Below are positions 10,011 through 22,829 of a stretch of 64,000 nucleotides of DNA, piece by piece. The stretch's first letter is position 1. Every line of letters starts with the position of its first letter. Origin of the DNA: Psilocybe azurescens (lineage: Eukaryota > Basidiomycota > Agaricomycetes > Agaricales > Agrocybaceae). Location of the stretch: the NCBI GenBank assembly GCA_023853785.1, contig JAJIRX010000133.1, forward strand, positions 1-64,000, given 5' to 3'. The notes beneath the pieces are model-generated. The model saw only the letters and a list, made by a program, of their open reading frames with translations, was not told the DNA's origin and ran no database searches. Made by a program: the position numbers and the translations under genes.

Positions 10011-13000
10011 GGCCCCATGTTGGGATACCCAATGGCAGGGCCACCATCAACGGCGAGAGGACACTGTGCATGCCCTCACCAGTGCCTCACGCTGTTGACA
10101 CGGGGTCTGCGCCTGTGTGGTCTGTTAGCAAAAGAAGGGGACAGGGCGGGACGGTAGGTACTCACCTCCTTCCCTGGTTCCTCCCAGGTCCCCTTCCCTC
10201 CCAATTTTGAGCAGCAGGGAAGGGCGGCTACCCGATCCGCTTCGCAGACGGTGATGACGAGGCCATCGCAAGGTGAGAAGGGTGGTGGCAGGTGAGGGAC
10301 GGTGGCGATGGTGACAATGGCAGCGGTGAAGAGGGCAAGGTGACAGAGAGAGAAAGGGAAGGGAGAGATGGTGGTGGTTGGAAAGAAAGAAGAAGTTGAC
10401 AGCACACACATCCATTTGATGGTGATCATGCCAATTGGCCGATGCCAGGCACATGTGCGCATCACATGCACCTGTGAAATTCTTACAGTGAACAACCGTT
10501 CCTTGTTACATAATCGGTCCCTGAAACAAAATCATCCTCCTGCAGTCAATTCTGCACCGTTTCCTTTGATTCTTTTAGAAATTGCTAAGAAATAAACCTA
10601 AATTAATATAGCAGAGGTTAAATTACCAGGATATGCGAAGCCAGCTCATGATTTCGGGGAATATGTGGCAGGTACACTAAAAATTTGATGAACTGAAATA
10701 GTTTTGAGCTCATGTGCTGCTCGCCAGCAAGTATCCTGACTCTAAAGCAGTTTTAAATGACAGAATAAATGTCTAAGTTATGCCAGCAATGATATTTGAA
10801 ATTGTATTTTGAAAATTGAAGCCAATGCTTGGCCTTGAATTGACATTGCCAGGTCACAGATGTGGGTAAATATAGCCAAGGTGATTTTTACATTTACTAT
10901 TAAACAGAGACACTCAAATGAACCAGTTTTTGTTTCTCTAAGTCCACAAACACCTTATCTCACTATTCGATGCCTAACCATGCCAAGTTGCAGACACACA
11001 AGGCTCGAATCACTCATACTGCTGAGGATGACATCATGGCTCGGGCTGTTGCAGCCTATCAGCATGAACTCGCAAAAAGTCTGGGAAGCCTCGAAAAGTA
11101 TGCGCACTATCTGTAACGACTTTGAGACATTATATTTCAATGAAACCGGCAAATGTATCACTCTTAGCCATGTTACCTTGGCTCCGACATATCAAGGGCA
11201 GTCGAACACTCCAGGAATTTAACTCATCAAAAAGTCATCTTACTGATAGCGAGGTCAACATTGTTATCAATTTTATTACCGAGTGCGGTAACCAAGGATT
11301 CCCTCTCAGTCACTGACGGCTTAAATCTCACGTTGACCAAATTTTGCAAGCCCGCCTTGGTCCAGATTTTCCTGGGGTTGGGCAAAATTGGACCCAGCGC
11401 TTTGCAGAAAAGTATTCTAATCGGATCAAAGTATCATGGGCCTCATCTCTTGAAGAAAAACGTGACCAGGGTGCCAATCCACATGCAAACAACGCCCTGG
11501 TGGAAGTTATTGGATGACACACTAAAAACCTACAATATCAAACCAGAGAATATCTATGGAGTGGACAAGGTTGGCATTCAGCCTCAAGGAGGAGAACGTG
11601 AGCGTGTTTTTGGTGCTCGCAAAAGGAATGCAATATCAGCAGCATGCTGGTACTCATGAAAATATTACTGTCCTCGTCACAATATGTGCTGATGGTACAT
11701 CCCAGGCTCCAGCTGTCATCTTCAAGGGAGTGTGTACCAAGTGAAATGGGTTCAAAATAATCCCCTGAATACTTTGTGAGTAACCATTGCTTTTTAATAC
11801 AGACTGTGCACTTAATTACAGTCATAGAATTGGTTATCAGAAAAAGGGCTGGACTGATGGTGAAATCGGGGCTGAATGGATGAAGATATTTGACAAGGAG
11901 ACATCTGCAAAAGCTGGGGATGAATACCGCCTGCTTTTGGTTGATGGGCATAACTCACATTTCACACTTCCTTTTCTCCAACATGCTCGCAAAAACAAAA
12001 TCATTGTCTTATGTTATCCAGCACATACAACTCATATTTATCAAGGCCTCGACGTTGTGATCTTTGCTGTCTTGAAGCGCGCTCTTAGTGGTGAACGGGA
12101 CAAATGGCTACGGGAACACGGTAAAGCTATTGACAAAACAAACTTTCTAGAGATATACGGAAAGGCTCACGTTCTGGCTCTCACAAAGGAAAATATTCTT
12201 ACTGCCTTCCGCAAGACGGGGATTAGTCCATTCAATCCTGGTGTCATTACAGATGATATGCTTGCACCAGCAAAGGAATCCTCAGGACAGGGCCATCTCC
12301 CACTTCCTCCACCAACACCCGTGAGAACGATCGCACGGCTTCTGGAAAAGCTCTCAATAAACGACTCAGTTATTAATGAAGAGGCTGAAGACGTACCTGA
12401 CAGTTCACCATCCACATTAAACCCACTATACACTGTGTTTGACAACACACTGAAATCCCTCTCTCAAACTGACCTCGCATATCTCCTTTCCAGTGCACGT
12501 CCTGTCCTGTCAACTGATCCCATGCATCAAACACCATCCCAGCCGATTGCCTCTTCTGATGATTTTTCAACATCTTGGCGATTATTCCAGTGACAAAGAA
12601 TGAAATTTCGTTGATGGCGGCCCTTCGTGAGGCACAGGAAACCAACAAAAATCTTCGGCGCCGAGTTGTTGATTTACAGGTATCAAATATCTTAAACGAG
12701 CTTTACTGCAACAAATTACGATTTCAGCTGGCATATAAAGAGGAGAAGAAAGGGAAAGACAGTGAAAAGGACGACTTATTGGGGATGGTTTGCCAAAGAT
12801 GCTCACAAGCCAGCTAGATATGTACCATTGTAACATATGATATGATAGAAAGTACATTTACAGTGTAGCATATCATATGGGTTCAGTGGTCCCTCTGAAC
12901 CAGTGAATGTTTCCCTTCCATTTTGGGCAGCCTACACTGTACCATATGATATGGTACAGTAAATCCGCTCAATGGCTCATACCCAGGCATTTTTGTAGGC

Positions 13001-13059
13001 TATCCGGCATACATTCTGTGGCTCTGGGGTGTCTACAGGAAACTGGTAAAGCCAATAAT

Positions 13060-13345
13060 AATTCACGTTTCCGACCCGGGTTTACAATGTCCGGCACTAT
13101 TCGAACATATTCCTGCCCCATTGCAAAAATTCCTGGGCCCAGCATGCACTATTCTCAATGATAATACATGTTTCAGGACATATTCCTGCCTCATTGCAAC
13201 CATTCCTGGGCCTGGCATGCACTATTCTCAATTATAATTCATGTTTCTGACCCTGTTTACAATTTCTGGCACTTTTCCGGACATATTCCCGCCCCATTGC
13301 AAAAATTCCCGGGCCTGGCATTCACTTTTTCAATGATAATTCATG
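13060..13345. repeat. Tandem repeat, about 100-bp units, three copies
   Basis: Three diverged units share CGGACATATTCCTGCCCC, CATTGCAAAAATTCC and GGCATGCACTATTCTC. They lie just inside the left inverted repeat of the nested element. Confidence 0.75.
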
Positions 13346-13389
13346 TTCTGGTCCCAGGCTAAATACAGCAAAAATTAGAAATTTACAAC

Positions 13390-13935
13390 CCACATATATC
13401 ACTCAAATTGTGTCCGTTTTGGCTGTTTCTAGGCTCGTTTTGATTGGAATTTTGTCTAGATTTTTTCATGCGTTTTACACCCGGGACCGGGACAGGGGCG
13501 GCACTCATTCCCGCCCTGCCCCGGGGCCAAATACACAAAATTGGATCATTACAACCATTATTGTATCTCCCTCAAATCCTGTCCGATTTGGCTGTTTCTA
13601 GGCTCGTTTTGATCGGAATTTTGTCGAGCTTTTTCATGCGTTTTACACCCGGGACCGGGACCGGGGCGGCACTCATTCCCGCCCTGCCCCGGAGCCAAAT
13701 ACACAAAAATTGGATCATTACAACCATTATTGTATCTCCCTCAAATCCTGTCCGATTTGGCTGTTTCTAGGCTCGTTTTGATCGGAATTTTGTGTAGATT
13801 TTTCGTGCGTTTTACATCCGGGACCGGGACCGGGGCGGCACTCATTCCCGCCCTGCCCCGGAGCCAAATACACAAAATTGGATCATTACAACCATTATAT
13901 CTCCCTCAAATCCTGTCCGATTTGCATGATTCTGG
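13390..13935. repeat. Tandem repeat, 169-bp units, three copies plus a partial one
   Basis: The motif GGCTGTTTCTAGGCTCG recurs at 13421, 13590 and 13759, a period of 169 bp. Each unit also carries CACCCGGGACCGGGAC-like and GCGGCACTCATTCCCGCCCT segments. The open frames here merely follow the repeat. Confidence 0.9.
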
Positions 13936-15380
13936 GCTTGTTTAAATCACATTTACAGTCCGGTTCTTTCCCGATTGCTCATTTATAATTTATTATGGTG
14001 TGTGCACCAATGCTTGTCAATTCATTGCAAAATTAAGGCTTTACCAGTTTCCTGTAGACACCCCAGAGCCACAGAATGTATGCCGGATAGCCTACAAAAA
14101 TGCCTGGGTATGAGCCATTGAGCGGATTTACTGTACCATATCATATGGTACAGTGTAGGCTGCCCAAAATGGAAGGGAAACATTCACTGGTTCAGAGGGA
14201 CCACTGAACCCATATGATATGCTACACTGTAAATGTACTTTCTATCATATCATATGTTACAGTGTAACATCAGTATGTGCACAAGCAATGAGTTTCACGA
14301 AGCGTGTGGTTGAGTTTACACAATGGCAAAAGGACAAAGAGGTGGCCAAAGAGGTAAACAAATGGGTAGGAGCAGAGCACAAAGACAGGATAGCAGCGTG
14401 GAAGAAAGCAGATGAAGAGTGCAAGGCCAAGAACAAGGACATAACAGCCAATTATCACACGGCAGTGGCAGCATGGCAGGCACGGAAAGATCAGGCAAAG
14501 GAAACAGGTAAAAGTCGACAGTTTAAAGAGAAGAAGCTGATACGGGAGCTTTGCTGAAGGCCATTCCAAAGCCAAAGCGTCAGGACAAAGTTGACGGAGA
14601 AGATTTCGATGAAATTAGCGGAAGTGAGGACAAAGAGGAGGCAGATGATTGATCAGATTGTTATCATTGAGGCCTTTTTGCTGGCCGTTGACCCCGTGTT
14701 TCACCGAGTGGTTTTTACCAAAATAGACTCACCCTGCGAAAATATTCACAGCAGTATCAAAACGCCTTGCCTACACAAAATAAAAAGTTCTCAGAGTAGG
14801 TAAATAGTACATGCACTTGTTTCAACTCTAAATGCAGCAAAAACTCACCCAAAAAAGTGCCAGTCAAGAAAAAGTAATTTTATTGTACCAAGTAACGGTT
14901 GTTAACTGTACCCCACAGACTGAACAAAATGCAAAATTTTATTTATAGGAGGCATTGCTCCCCAATATATTTAAATATTGTCTCAGTTAATTGTTATTAT
15001 ACAGCATCAACTTTTATGTTATTTTTTTGCAATTGATATTAATATTAATAACTAATGATTATACTTCAGATATTGTGTTAATTATTGCATCCAGTGGAGT
15101 CCACTGGACTGTGCTAATAAACATATTATTTGTTGTTATTCAGTGAATATTTAAGCCCCAGTCCACTGGACTCCAGTGGACTCCAGTGGACTTGACTGAA
15201 CTCTCAATCCACTGGACTGAGACTGGACTGAAAATTTGGCAGGAGTCCAGTGCAAGTCCAGTGGACTCCAGTGGACTGCAGTCCAGTCCAGTCCAGTGGA
15301 CTAGACAATCTGTGAGCCAGTTTGGCTGGACAGAGAGTCCACTGGAGTCCATATGGATTGTGTGGGGAAAGGAAAGACCT

Positions 15381-18300
15381 CCCCGCCTCCCTCCATCTCA
15401 TATCGTCTTTGCATGTTCACTATTTGGTTTCTTCCCTTTGTAACACCCCACTCTACCTTGGATCCTCGTATACACTTTCCCCACAAATAAATATTGACCC
15501 TTACTATTAAATCCTTTCAACCTATAACACGAAGTAGACGGAGTCTACCTCCCTCACAAACCCATCCAAACTCAGATCACTTAGAATCATTTCAGTGTAT
15601 ATAAGAATAACATAATCAGAGGGAGTTACTGTGAGTGACTGTTCTGCAGTTGCATGAAATCTATTTATTATTAGGCAATAATTATTGTCAATCATGGAGA
15701 ATTTGTTTGGACCCTCTGTGGTTCCTTATCTGTTTTATTTTTTTGAGGTACTTGATCAACAGAGCCTCTGAGAAGTAAATGCCCCACCACCACCCACTCC
15801 ATTGAAAATTTTCACATAGTCAGTTGGGACAGCCTTGGTCCTTGTACCAATAAGAATTGCCCATTATCTACTGTATAGTGGTCACTAGATTAGCAACATT
15901 GATGGGATAGTTCTTTGTCAGTATAGGTGCTTCAAGTTGGAATATTATGTCTCTTAATTCTACAATACTGAGATTCACAGGGAATTATATTACTTGGGAC
16001 TTGGCATATGTAATATATGGTATATAAGTCTCTATTTAAAGTCAAACATTTGGAGTATAGGAAGAAACATAAGGCTCATTTTTGTTGGGCACAACCTCAC
16101 TGGCCGTCTTTCTTGCCTGCTTCCCTTGGCTATTACATCCACTCAATCTTAGCTATGTTATTCTCAATGGGCTCACAACATTCTCTTTGACTCAACTACT
16201 GATGCTGTAATTCTTATATTAATGATACAAGTCAGTGGCACCCAATGGCATTTCCGGTACGAATATGGTGTGCAAGTGTAAGCCTGACAGTTCACCGCTT
16301 CATATATATCCGAGAAACTGGATGCCGGAGTGTATTTATGGCGCCATTTTAGTGTAACGGTTACGGCTTGTCGGACTGGCATGACTAGCGTACACAAGCC
16401 ACGTGGGACGACTAGACCCTTCGTATTTTTGTCTTTTACCGAGCTTGATTATACGTGCAGTCATGACATTATACAGAGAGGTAATACTTCTATACGAATC
16501 TTCTCTCATTACACCGCGATAATTTTGACTTTGTACGGGTAAAAATGATATGGGTAAATATTTATATAAGCCGTAATCCCATGAATCAGAGTCTCATAAC
16601 ATTCATCTCCAGCCGACTAAATGAAATTTTGGTAAGATAATATGCCTAGTGGTACACTTTAAAAGTTCCTTATCGTACAATTCACCGTTAATACATTGTT
16701 CCTCAAAATCGGAATTGATACTATTTCTTGTTTGCGACGATGTTGGTTAAACGAGTCTCATGTGTTGGTAGCCTCACACTGAACTGATCTTCTTTTCTTG
16801 GATAGATTAGAGCTATACGGTGGGCTTGACCTTCTATTCATACAAACTTAAGCGATGCGTGCCACGACAACTAACTCGACTGATGAATGCCATTGAGCAT
16901 GACTGTCAGGCAGGAGTGCAGTCAGTTGTCATTAATTTAAATTTGAACCCTATCAGTTCAAGCTCCGCTTGAATAAAAATTTGAACGTATCCTTGCAACT
17001 CTTGCGATGATGATCGTAGCAATGTTCCCCTTACCTGACGCGCTCAGTGGTGTATCCTCTAAAGTCTACCCTCAGACTATCTGTGACTACGTGAAGGCCA
17101 GTGGTATCTTCTGATTCATCGGTGCGCTTCCAGGGCACCAGCAATGAAGGAATCCCAAATGGTCAGGAGATACGGGAAAGAGCACTCAGAATAGGACTGG
17201 CCTTTTATGCGACCGTGTGAGTCCCAATGGTGCCATGAACCATGTTTCTCTCTTAATTCGTGATTTATCTGCAAGAATTTCAGGTCAATATCGCCTTCAC
17301 ATCCGGCATCAGCGCCTATCCGTACAGTTGCGGCGTAATTAAATACTCTCTTTTGGGCTCGTCCCATCTATGACATGTCCTAACTTCGACGCTTTGAACA
17401 AGCATTACAGGGAATGGGAACATATTTATATCTATGCTCTGCTCGAACATTCTGTCATCTCTCGCCGCCCTTTCTCTCATCCGCGTCAATGAACCTGATA
17501 AGACCGTAACGTCTACCGACGGAGAGACTAGAAAAGATGAAGTACTTTAAATCCATCATTAAATCCATCATCTAAATCGAGGGGAATAGTTCGCTTCTTT
17601 GTGGCTTGGTTGTTCTGAAGTCATAGGTGCTCCGTGACTGTCATGGTTGTAACGAAGGCATTGCCACCGTTGTGATTGTTCGTCTCTCTGATCGAGCAGG
17701 GAATCCCCGTCCTTGTTTAAGAAATTTACGAAAATTACGAACCTAATCATGTCGATTAATAGAGATGCAAAAGCATCGTCAAGTTTTAAAATAGACAATC
17801 ACACCGGTCTACGGAGCGATGATAGTTTCTTTTCATCTCTCCAAGGCTTCGGAACCGGCTCAGCGCTGTATTGATAGCCTTGATCTCTCTGCCGTTGCCG
17901 TTTCCTTTGCCGTTGGATGTTGATCATCTTACTGTGTTTCAATACGATATCGTAGAGTTTTTTCTCATCCTAGTTGACTCTAGAGATATCAGGCTATCGT
18001 TAAATCACAGGTTGACGGAGTATATACACCGGCAGGTGTCCATTATACCATCGACCATTATCCAAATTACTGCAACATAAAAACATCCCTTGCAGGACTG
18101 TAAAGCTTAAGCCCTATCCGCTGAGGCGCAATATTCAGACGTAAATACATCAAGTCCGGTAGGTGTTCATCCGTGGTCACTATTTGCCTAGCTCTTATAA
18201 CTGGCTAGAATTTCATGTTGTCGATATCTTTACTTTCCACACCGAAGTTTGCTCGGCCATATTACACCATCGGTGATGCCATATCTATCGTTCGTAAACT

Positions 18301-18635
18301 TTAATTTGTTTATTGGCGCGCGTGTAATGTCTGTAGATTTATGAACAACGAAAAAAATTGAACACTAAATAGGTCTAGATATACATGTGTTATACAGGCA
18401 GCTTGGCTGGTAATGGTGGTGAAAACATCCAAGAATTGAAAAGTATCATAGCACGGACAGCCGTAAAGAAAACTAAAGGACTGGAGCCCTAACTAACGCG
18501 ATCAACCCCGTAATTCCCCTCCTCGTCATCATCGGCATATATTCCGTGCACTTTCAATATCATACGATTGCATAGGGTAGATGATATTGCAACTGAAAAT
18601 CCCAGGGGAACATCGAATTTCTCCTGTACAACACG
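15381..18635. other. Gene-poor stretch, nothing recognised
   Basis: Only short open frames occur (for example 17116-17367 minus and 17568-17798 minus), none resembling a family I know. I see no long repeat shared with the rest of the window. Undetected relics with many small exons remain possible. Confidence 0.5.
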
Positions 18636-20191
18636 TTAAATTGATCGCACGAAGATGTATTGAATTGGCGTACCAGGTCCTTTATCCAGACCACCATACA
18701 GACTAGGTAAGTAGCACCAATACTGCATTTGTATTAGTATATGCCGGAGTGACTCTATAATTTGAAACACTTGCGCTATGAAATAAAGGATAGAATCTCG
18801 CACCAGCATATCAACGAGATTTACACCGGCAGAATAATACCGTCCCCTGAAGCTGAAGTGCCGAAGTCCCCGCATGACGGCCAGTAAGCACAAGAAGCAC
18901 TCAAATGCAAATGTGGGGATCCAAAAGGCGTATATGTATTGTGGAATGTTTAATATAGTGCAAAAATTCCCTCCAGGAATCGCCATTGCACTAATTAAAT
19001 TATCTAGGGAGTAATTGTCTGTCTTAAATCCTTGCCGATATTAGTCATAGGGGACTATGGCGATTACCTGTCTTCGCTTGGTTGAAAGCTGTCTCCATCA
19101 CGACCAAGGAAGCCACGGTCGACAATATGTAGAGAGGTATCATGCATGCCAAGAGTTTATGGCTCTTGCTGAAAAGTGCATACAGTCGTACCTGCAAAAT
19201 GGCTACAGGTATATTTGGGTGAGTAAGGCCTAAATAGCAGTTATATGAGGCACCAATTTAATTACCTTGTGCAAGAAGGGGTCCCAACACACCCGTCCAA
19301 TCTTGCCAGTCCACAAAACGTATGCCTTGAACAACGTGGCTCGTCAGTGGAGGTGAGTGATGTTGGAGACTTGAATTGATACTACACTCACAGCTAAAAA
19401 TGGCAATTGATAAAACAGAATGAGTGTTCTTTATTGTATTTCAAACTTCACGTAGATATATACAACTGAAATAAAAGGTGGTGTTAGATGTTCTCAGGTA
19501 GTAAGATTAATCAATACTGTACGTACTTCACTGTCGACATTGGGAGAGAAGAAAGCTATACGCCAAAGAATAAGAAGCTATATGAGTCGAGTTTATTTGC
19601 AGATTACCGTATATTCCAAATCTGTGGGGACTATCGTTTCACCGGAGTGAGTAAGAGGCTGAGAATGGGGCTTACGTGGCTGCGCCGACAAAGTAATAAC
19701 GATTCTGGCCCTCTGTAATTAGCTTCTTTTAAAAATTATCTGAAATTCAACTAACCAAGGCAAACAATAGTTTCACAAAACTGAAGCGTATGTTCTTGAT
19801 AGATCGTACTCAGTGAGGGTATCTATATCCAACAAGAAAAATTACACACCCACAGAAAGGCTACCTGGCTCGTGGGAGAGCCCGAACGAGTGTCAGTGCC
19901 GTGGGTGTTATCCACAACGAGTCAACTTGCCTCTTGGTCAAAGGTGATAACTATTACGCAGAATCATATTCACCGCAGGCATACGTAGAATAAGATCTGT
20001 CTGCTCACTATAATCATATAGAATGATGCAACTAGAGGAAGCTAGCAGTAGTGGCAACATGAGTGATATAGAGACACAATGTCAATTGCGCTTGACGTAC
20101 TTCTTGCAAGTCTGGTTAATTGTATAATCTGTAGACCATGGATTAGCTCATCCAGTAACTGAGGAAAAAATGGAGGGGATGTTGTGTTCAT
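18636..20191 (-). pseudogene. DUF6533-type multi-pass membrane protein, degenerate
   Basis: Agaricomycetes carry many copies of this integral membrane family of unknown role. Pieces appear in the right order on the minus strand: an ATG at 20191 (MNTTSPPFFPQLL), LYDYIITFDQE formed across an intron (about 20020-19940), DSLWITPTALTLVRALPRAR (about 19925-19865), a membrane segment VRLYALFSKSHKLLACMIPL followed by ILSTVASLVVME (19191-19071), and the C-terminal block with IYAFWIPTFAFECFLCLLAV and LVDMLVRDSILYF (18986-18636). The Y-D-Y...T-F-D-Q-E motif and the YAFWIP and RDSILYF motifs are family hallmarks as I know them. A 4-base insertion after the DQE motif and in-frame stops suggest decay. Exon borders are approximate. 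Confidence 0.6.
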
Positions 20192-20889
20192 TCGGGATTG
20201 TGGGTAGAATGTGTCCAGAGTAACTAGAGCTGAGGATATGGGCCCGCCTCTTATATGCCACAGAAATCAAGGGCAGACTTTATCTTTATACCCCTAACAT
20301 TCTTCAGGAACGGCAACACCATTCATCAGAGTGTTGTCTCACGACATTGGGTCAAGTATACTTGGCGTCTAAAATGATCGGATGAACAAACAACTTGCCA
20401 ACAACCCTTATAATTAATTGCGAGATAATTACACCCCGGTCTATCTCGTCAACCACTTAATTTTAGAAGGTAGACAATGAAATAGCATCAATCAGAAACT
20501 ATCAGAAATCTTGAACTATAGTGCTATCACTGTGGTGTGACAGCTTGTAACATCGGTTGCAAAAGCCAAAAATACGTGCAGGATCAAATTAAGCTACGCA
20601 GCAGTCGAGTTCGAAAACATCAATGCTATGCCGACCTGGGTCAATACGGTCTTGCAAGACTCCCTCTTCGGATAAAGACCTAGATGAAATGCTTTAGGAC
20701 AGAGGGAGAGGGCAACGAACGGATGATAATGCATAAGAACTATGCTGAAGGGGGTTGCGTGAATGACCGAGGGAATAGTTGGATTAATTGGGTCTGTGAC
20801 TCTTATCTAGAAATGTCCTCCGACATCAGTGCACGTTTTATCTATGTCCTCTCCAGTCGCGATGTTCCCAGTATGCGGCTTACTCGGTG

Positions 20890-21060
20890 GACGATTGAAT
20901 AGCAGAGGGGCGTACTCGCTTCCCTTTGTCAACATCCATAGTGTTAGGAGGACCTGTATAATGGTATATCCAAGCTGGATATTTATGGGCCAGGGTTGCC
21001 TCACCGACGTCCATGATCAGTGAATCTTTTGGAAGGTCATCCCAGTCAAAGGCCGGGAAA
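20890..21060 (-). pseudogene. Possible O-methyltransferase fragment
   Basis: Read on the minus strand from 21060, one frame gives FPAFDWDDLPKDSLIMDVG and then LAHKYPAW. This resembles the start of the SAM-binding domain of fungal family-2 O-methyltransferases, where a DW..LP motif precedes V-D-V-G-G-G. Here the glycine-rich loop after DVG is missing, and the frame ends within 60 codons. No flanking exon could be placed with confidence. A chance resemblance is possible. Confidence 0.35.
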
Positions 21061-22829
21061 AGATTTATAAGACTTATACAGTGTATTTATACCGCACCTT
21101 TGAAGATCGTATCAGTGGGTTGAACAGTAATCATTACTTACATTACAAATACCAATCGACGGTACAAAGCATTATCTGGGTGCCGAAAAGGGCTGTCTGA
21201 ATTAAAATTATCCTGCTTTCTTTTCCAGACGTCGCACTGAGACATCTATTTTTCGTGATGTATTTTCGATTCTCAATAGAACGGCTTTTGGGTAGGGGTG
21301 GGATTGAGTATCCTAAGTGGGCTTTGCGTTCGTCGGCAATGCTACCATGGGTGTTGGTCGTAGAGACCCTCACGCCGGTTTGCCCGCCTATATATTTGCA
21401 CTCCGCTTAATTTTGATAAGATCTCCGATGATCAAAGTCCTGTAGTAATACGCTGGTGGTATTAGCTATAACTCTCAGTGGGAATAAGAAACGGCCCGTG
21501 ATACCCTCTATACACACGGGGTGATGAATGCGCGGCAAACATGCAGGGGAGCAGAACTCACTAAGCAAATATGGTGTGTCCCAACAATGCTCCTCTATCG
21601 TCGGACTTTTTCTACCAATGCGCGGCTGTTCCGCCGAGATTAATTGACTTGCCTCTGTATCAGCCTCTACCTGTGTCCGCTCGCATCCCAGTGAATTCTG
21701 CACTGCCTCACCAACGACCCACTTCACTCAAATCATTATTCAGAAAACGAAAAGGACAGGCACCTTGTCCTCGTAAACATCTATCAGCGCGATCAGAATA
21801 GGATTGTATCATGGCTGCTGGCATTCAAACATTCATATGAGATGATGGTCAGTCCAAAAATTCTGTCACCCATTTCTGATGCACTCGCCGTTGGCATACC
21901 ATCAGAATTTACTGCTGGAGCTATCCACGACTGTCCAAAGAGCACAAGAGATGGTTCGTGCCATGTCCGTGCAGTCCGTGCATGTCAGTACATGACAGGC
22001 CAATGCATGGCAGTGCAGCACTTGACCAATATTATAATGTCCTCGCCTATGTGCAAATCCCTCGTCGCCTGGTCGCTGTGTGCTGGACAAGTGCTAGACG
22101 CCGACTACGGGCAAGTCTCAGGCCTACTTTTGATGGCTGCGCGGGGTGCGGGCAAGGTCCCAAAGATCACCAATTCGACGGCTTGTGCCTTGCCTGTAGG
22201 CCGGGGCCGCATAGAATATCTAAATAAATAAAAACCAAGTAGGCTTACATTTCAAACAATGATTAGGTGTATTAATATGTGAGAAATCCGACCACAGCTG
22301 CATATCTGATGAACGTACAACAGCACATATAGCAGGTTTGGATGGGGCCTTGACGGGCGGTTGCGTGTGAGAGCCTTGATCGCTGTGCGCTGAGCTCTCA
22401 GTGCTCAGCTGCAGTGAAACCCCAACATGAGCGGAGCTGAGTTGGCCTGCGAACTCCCAAGCCAGTCAAATCAGTACGCGGAAACAGAACCGGAAATATA
22501 TCTACTTGCCCACATATCCAATCGCTAACACAACTCCAAATCGCATCACATCATCACCTCCGTATCCTCAAACCCGTTCACAAGTCCGAACAGAATTGAA
22601 AAAAAAAGACGGAGTGGAGGCTTGTTAAAATTCGAAAACATTACAATGTAAGTACCGATCGATGGATGTAAGTAGCAATAACTAAAAAAAAAGGGGGAAT
22701 AATGCCAGAGGGGGGGAGCGGTGTTCATTGAAGAAAACAACAAACACGAAGAGCGTAAAGAGTCAAAGTCGAGGAGAAGGATACTTTTATGCACCACCGC
22801 CATCTACGCCAGCCGTCCAACACCCTCCT
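21061..22829. other. Downstream flank of hsp60, partly duplicated elsewhere
   Basis: I see no gene here. 21950-22260 has a diverged inverted copy at about 41995-42270, and 22470-22829 (which includes the hsp60 3' flank) has two inverted copies, at about 41440-41780 and 42300-42620. The open frames within 21842-22231 belong to this duplicated block, and the copy does not conserve a reading frame. Confidence 0.55.

Larger units (their letters stand above)
12821..14269. mobile_element. Non-autonomous element with 230-bp terminal inverted repeats
   Basis: 12821-13053 and 14038-14269 are near-perfect inverted copies, beginning TGTACCATTGTAACATATG on the left and TGTTACACTGTAACATATG on the right. 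They contain smaller palindromes around ATATGATAT. The interior has only two sets of tandem repeats and no coding capacity. It interrupts the transposase reading frame, so it inserted after the pogo element. A target-site duplication is not clear to me: the flanks read GCTAGATA and TCAGTATG. Confidence 0.85.
10970..14652 (+). pseudogene. pogo/CENP-B-like transposase, frameshifted and split by an inserted element
   Basis: ATG 10970 opens an N-terminal segment (ITHTAEDDIMARAVAAY). A DNA-binding region follows (about 11190-11515) with SHLTDSEVNIVINFITECG and QNWTQRFAEKY, typical of the Tc5/CENP-B helix-turn-helix. The catalytic core has IYGVDKVGIQPQGG (first Asp 11564-11566; the usual next Glu is Lys), LLLVDGHNSH (second Asp 11943-11945) and IYQGLDVVIFAVLK (third Asp 12051-12053). 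A charged C-terminal region (12600-12817) is cut by the element at 12821-14269 and resumes at about 14285 (VVEFTQWQKDKEVAKEV), ending at TGA 14650-14652. Frameshifts lie near 11510, 11620 and 14550. A TGA after FPLSH replaces an expected Arg. In the family it cuts and pastes the element; this copy is inactive. Confidence 0.85.
10486..14908 (+). mobile_element. pogo-type DNA transposon with TA target duplication
   Basis: The left end reads TA-CAGTGAACAACCGTTCC (from 10484) and the right end, read in reverse complement, TA-CAGTTAACAACCGTTAC (ending 14910). The inverted termini thus match over about 25 bp and are flanked by TA, as expected for the Tc1/mariner-pogo superfamily. The body encodes a CENP-B-like HTH/DDE transposase. 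A second transposable element (12821-14269) sits inside it, so the original length was about 3 kb. X copy 2 at 56050-56065 provides the unoccupied site. Confidence 0.85.
10360..15380 (+). mobile_element. Repeat family X, copy 1 (interrupted by the pogo element)
   Basis: 10378-10485 matches 55965-56055, and 14909-15380 matches 56060-56548 (copy 2), including a stretch with TTAATATTAATAACTAATGAT and subterminal repeats of CCAGTGGACT type. The two halves are separated only by the pogo transposon, and copy 2 shows the uninterrupted order. The right end is marked by GTGTGGGGAAAGGAAAGACC near 15380. I did not find the left terminus. The minisatellite at 2540-2744/9741-10010 may be this copy's internal array, as copies 2 and 3 also carry one. 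No transposase is visible, so it is non-autonomous. Confidence 0.6.

Noticed and set aside
13060..13935. Repeats considered as a CRISPR array
   Set aside because: Units are long, tandem without unique spacers, and lie inside a eukaryotic transposon.
13410..13945. Overlapping open frames with repeated peptide blocks
   Set aside because: They follow the 169-bp tandem repeat inside a TIR element and have no start context or known domain.
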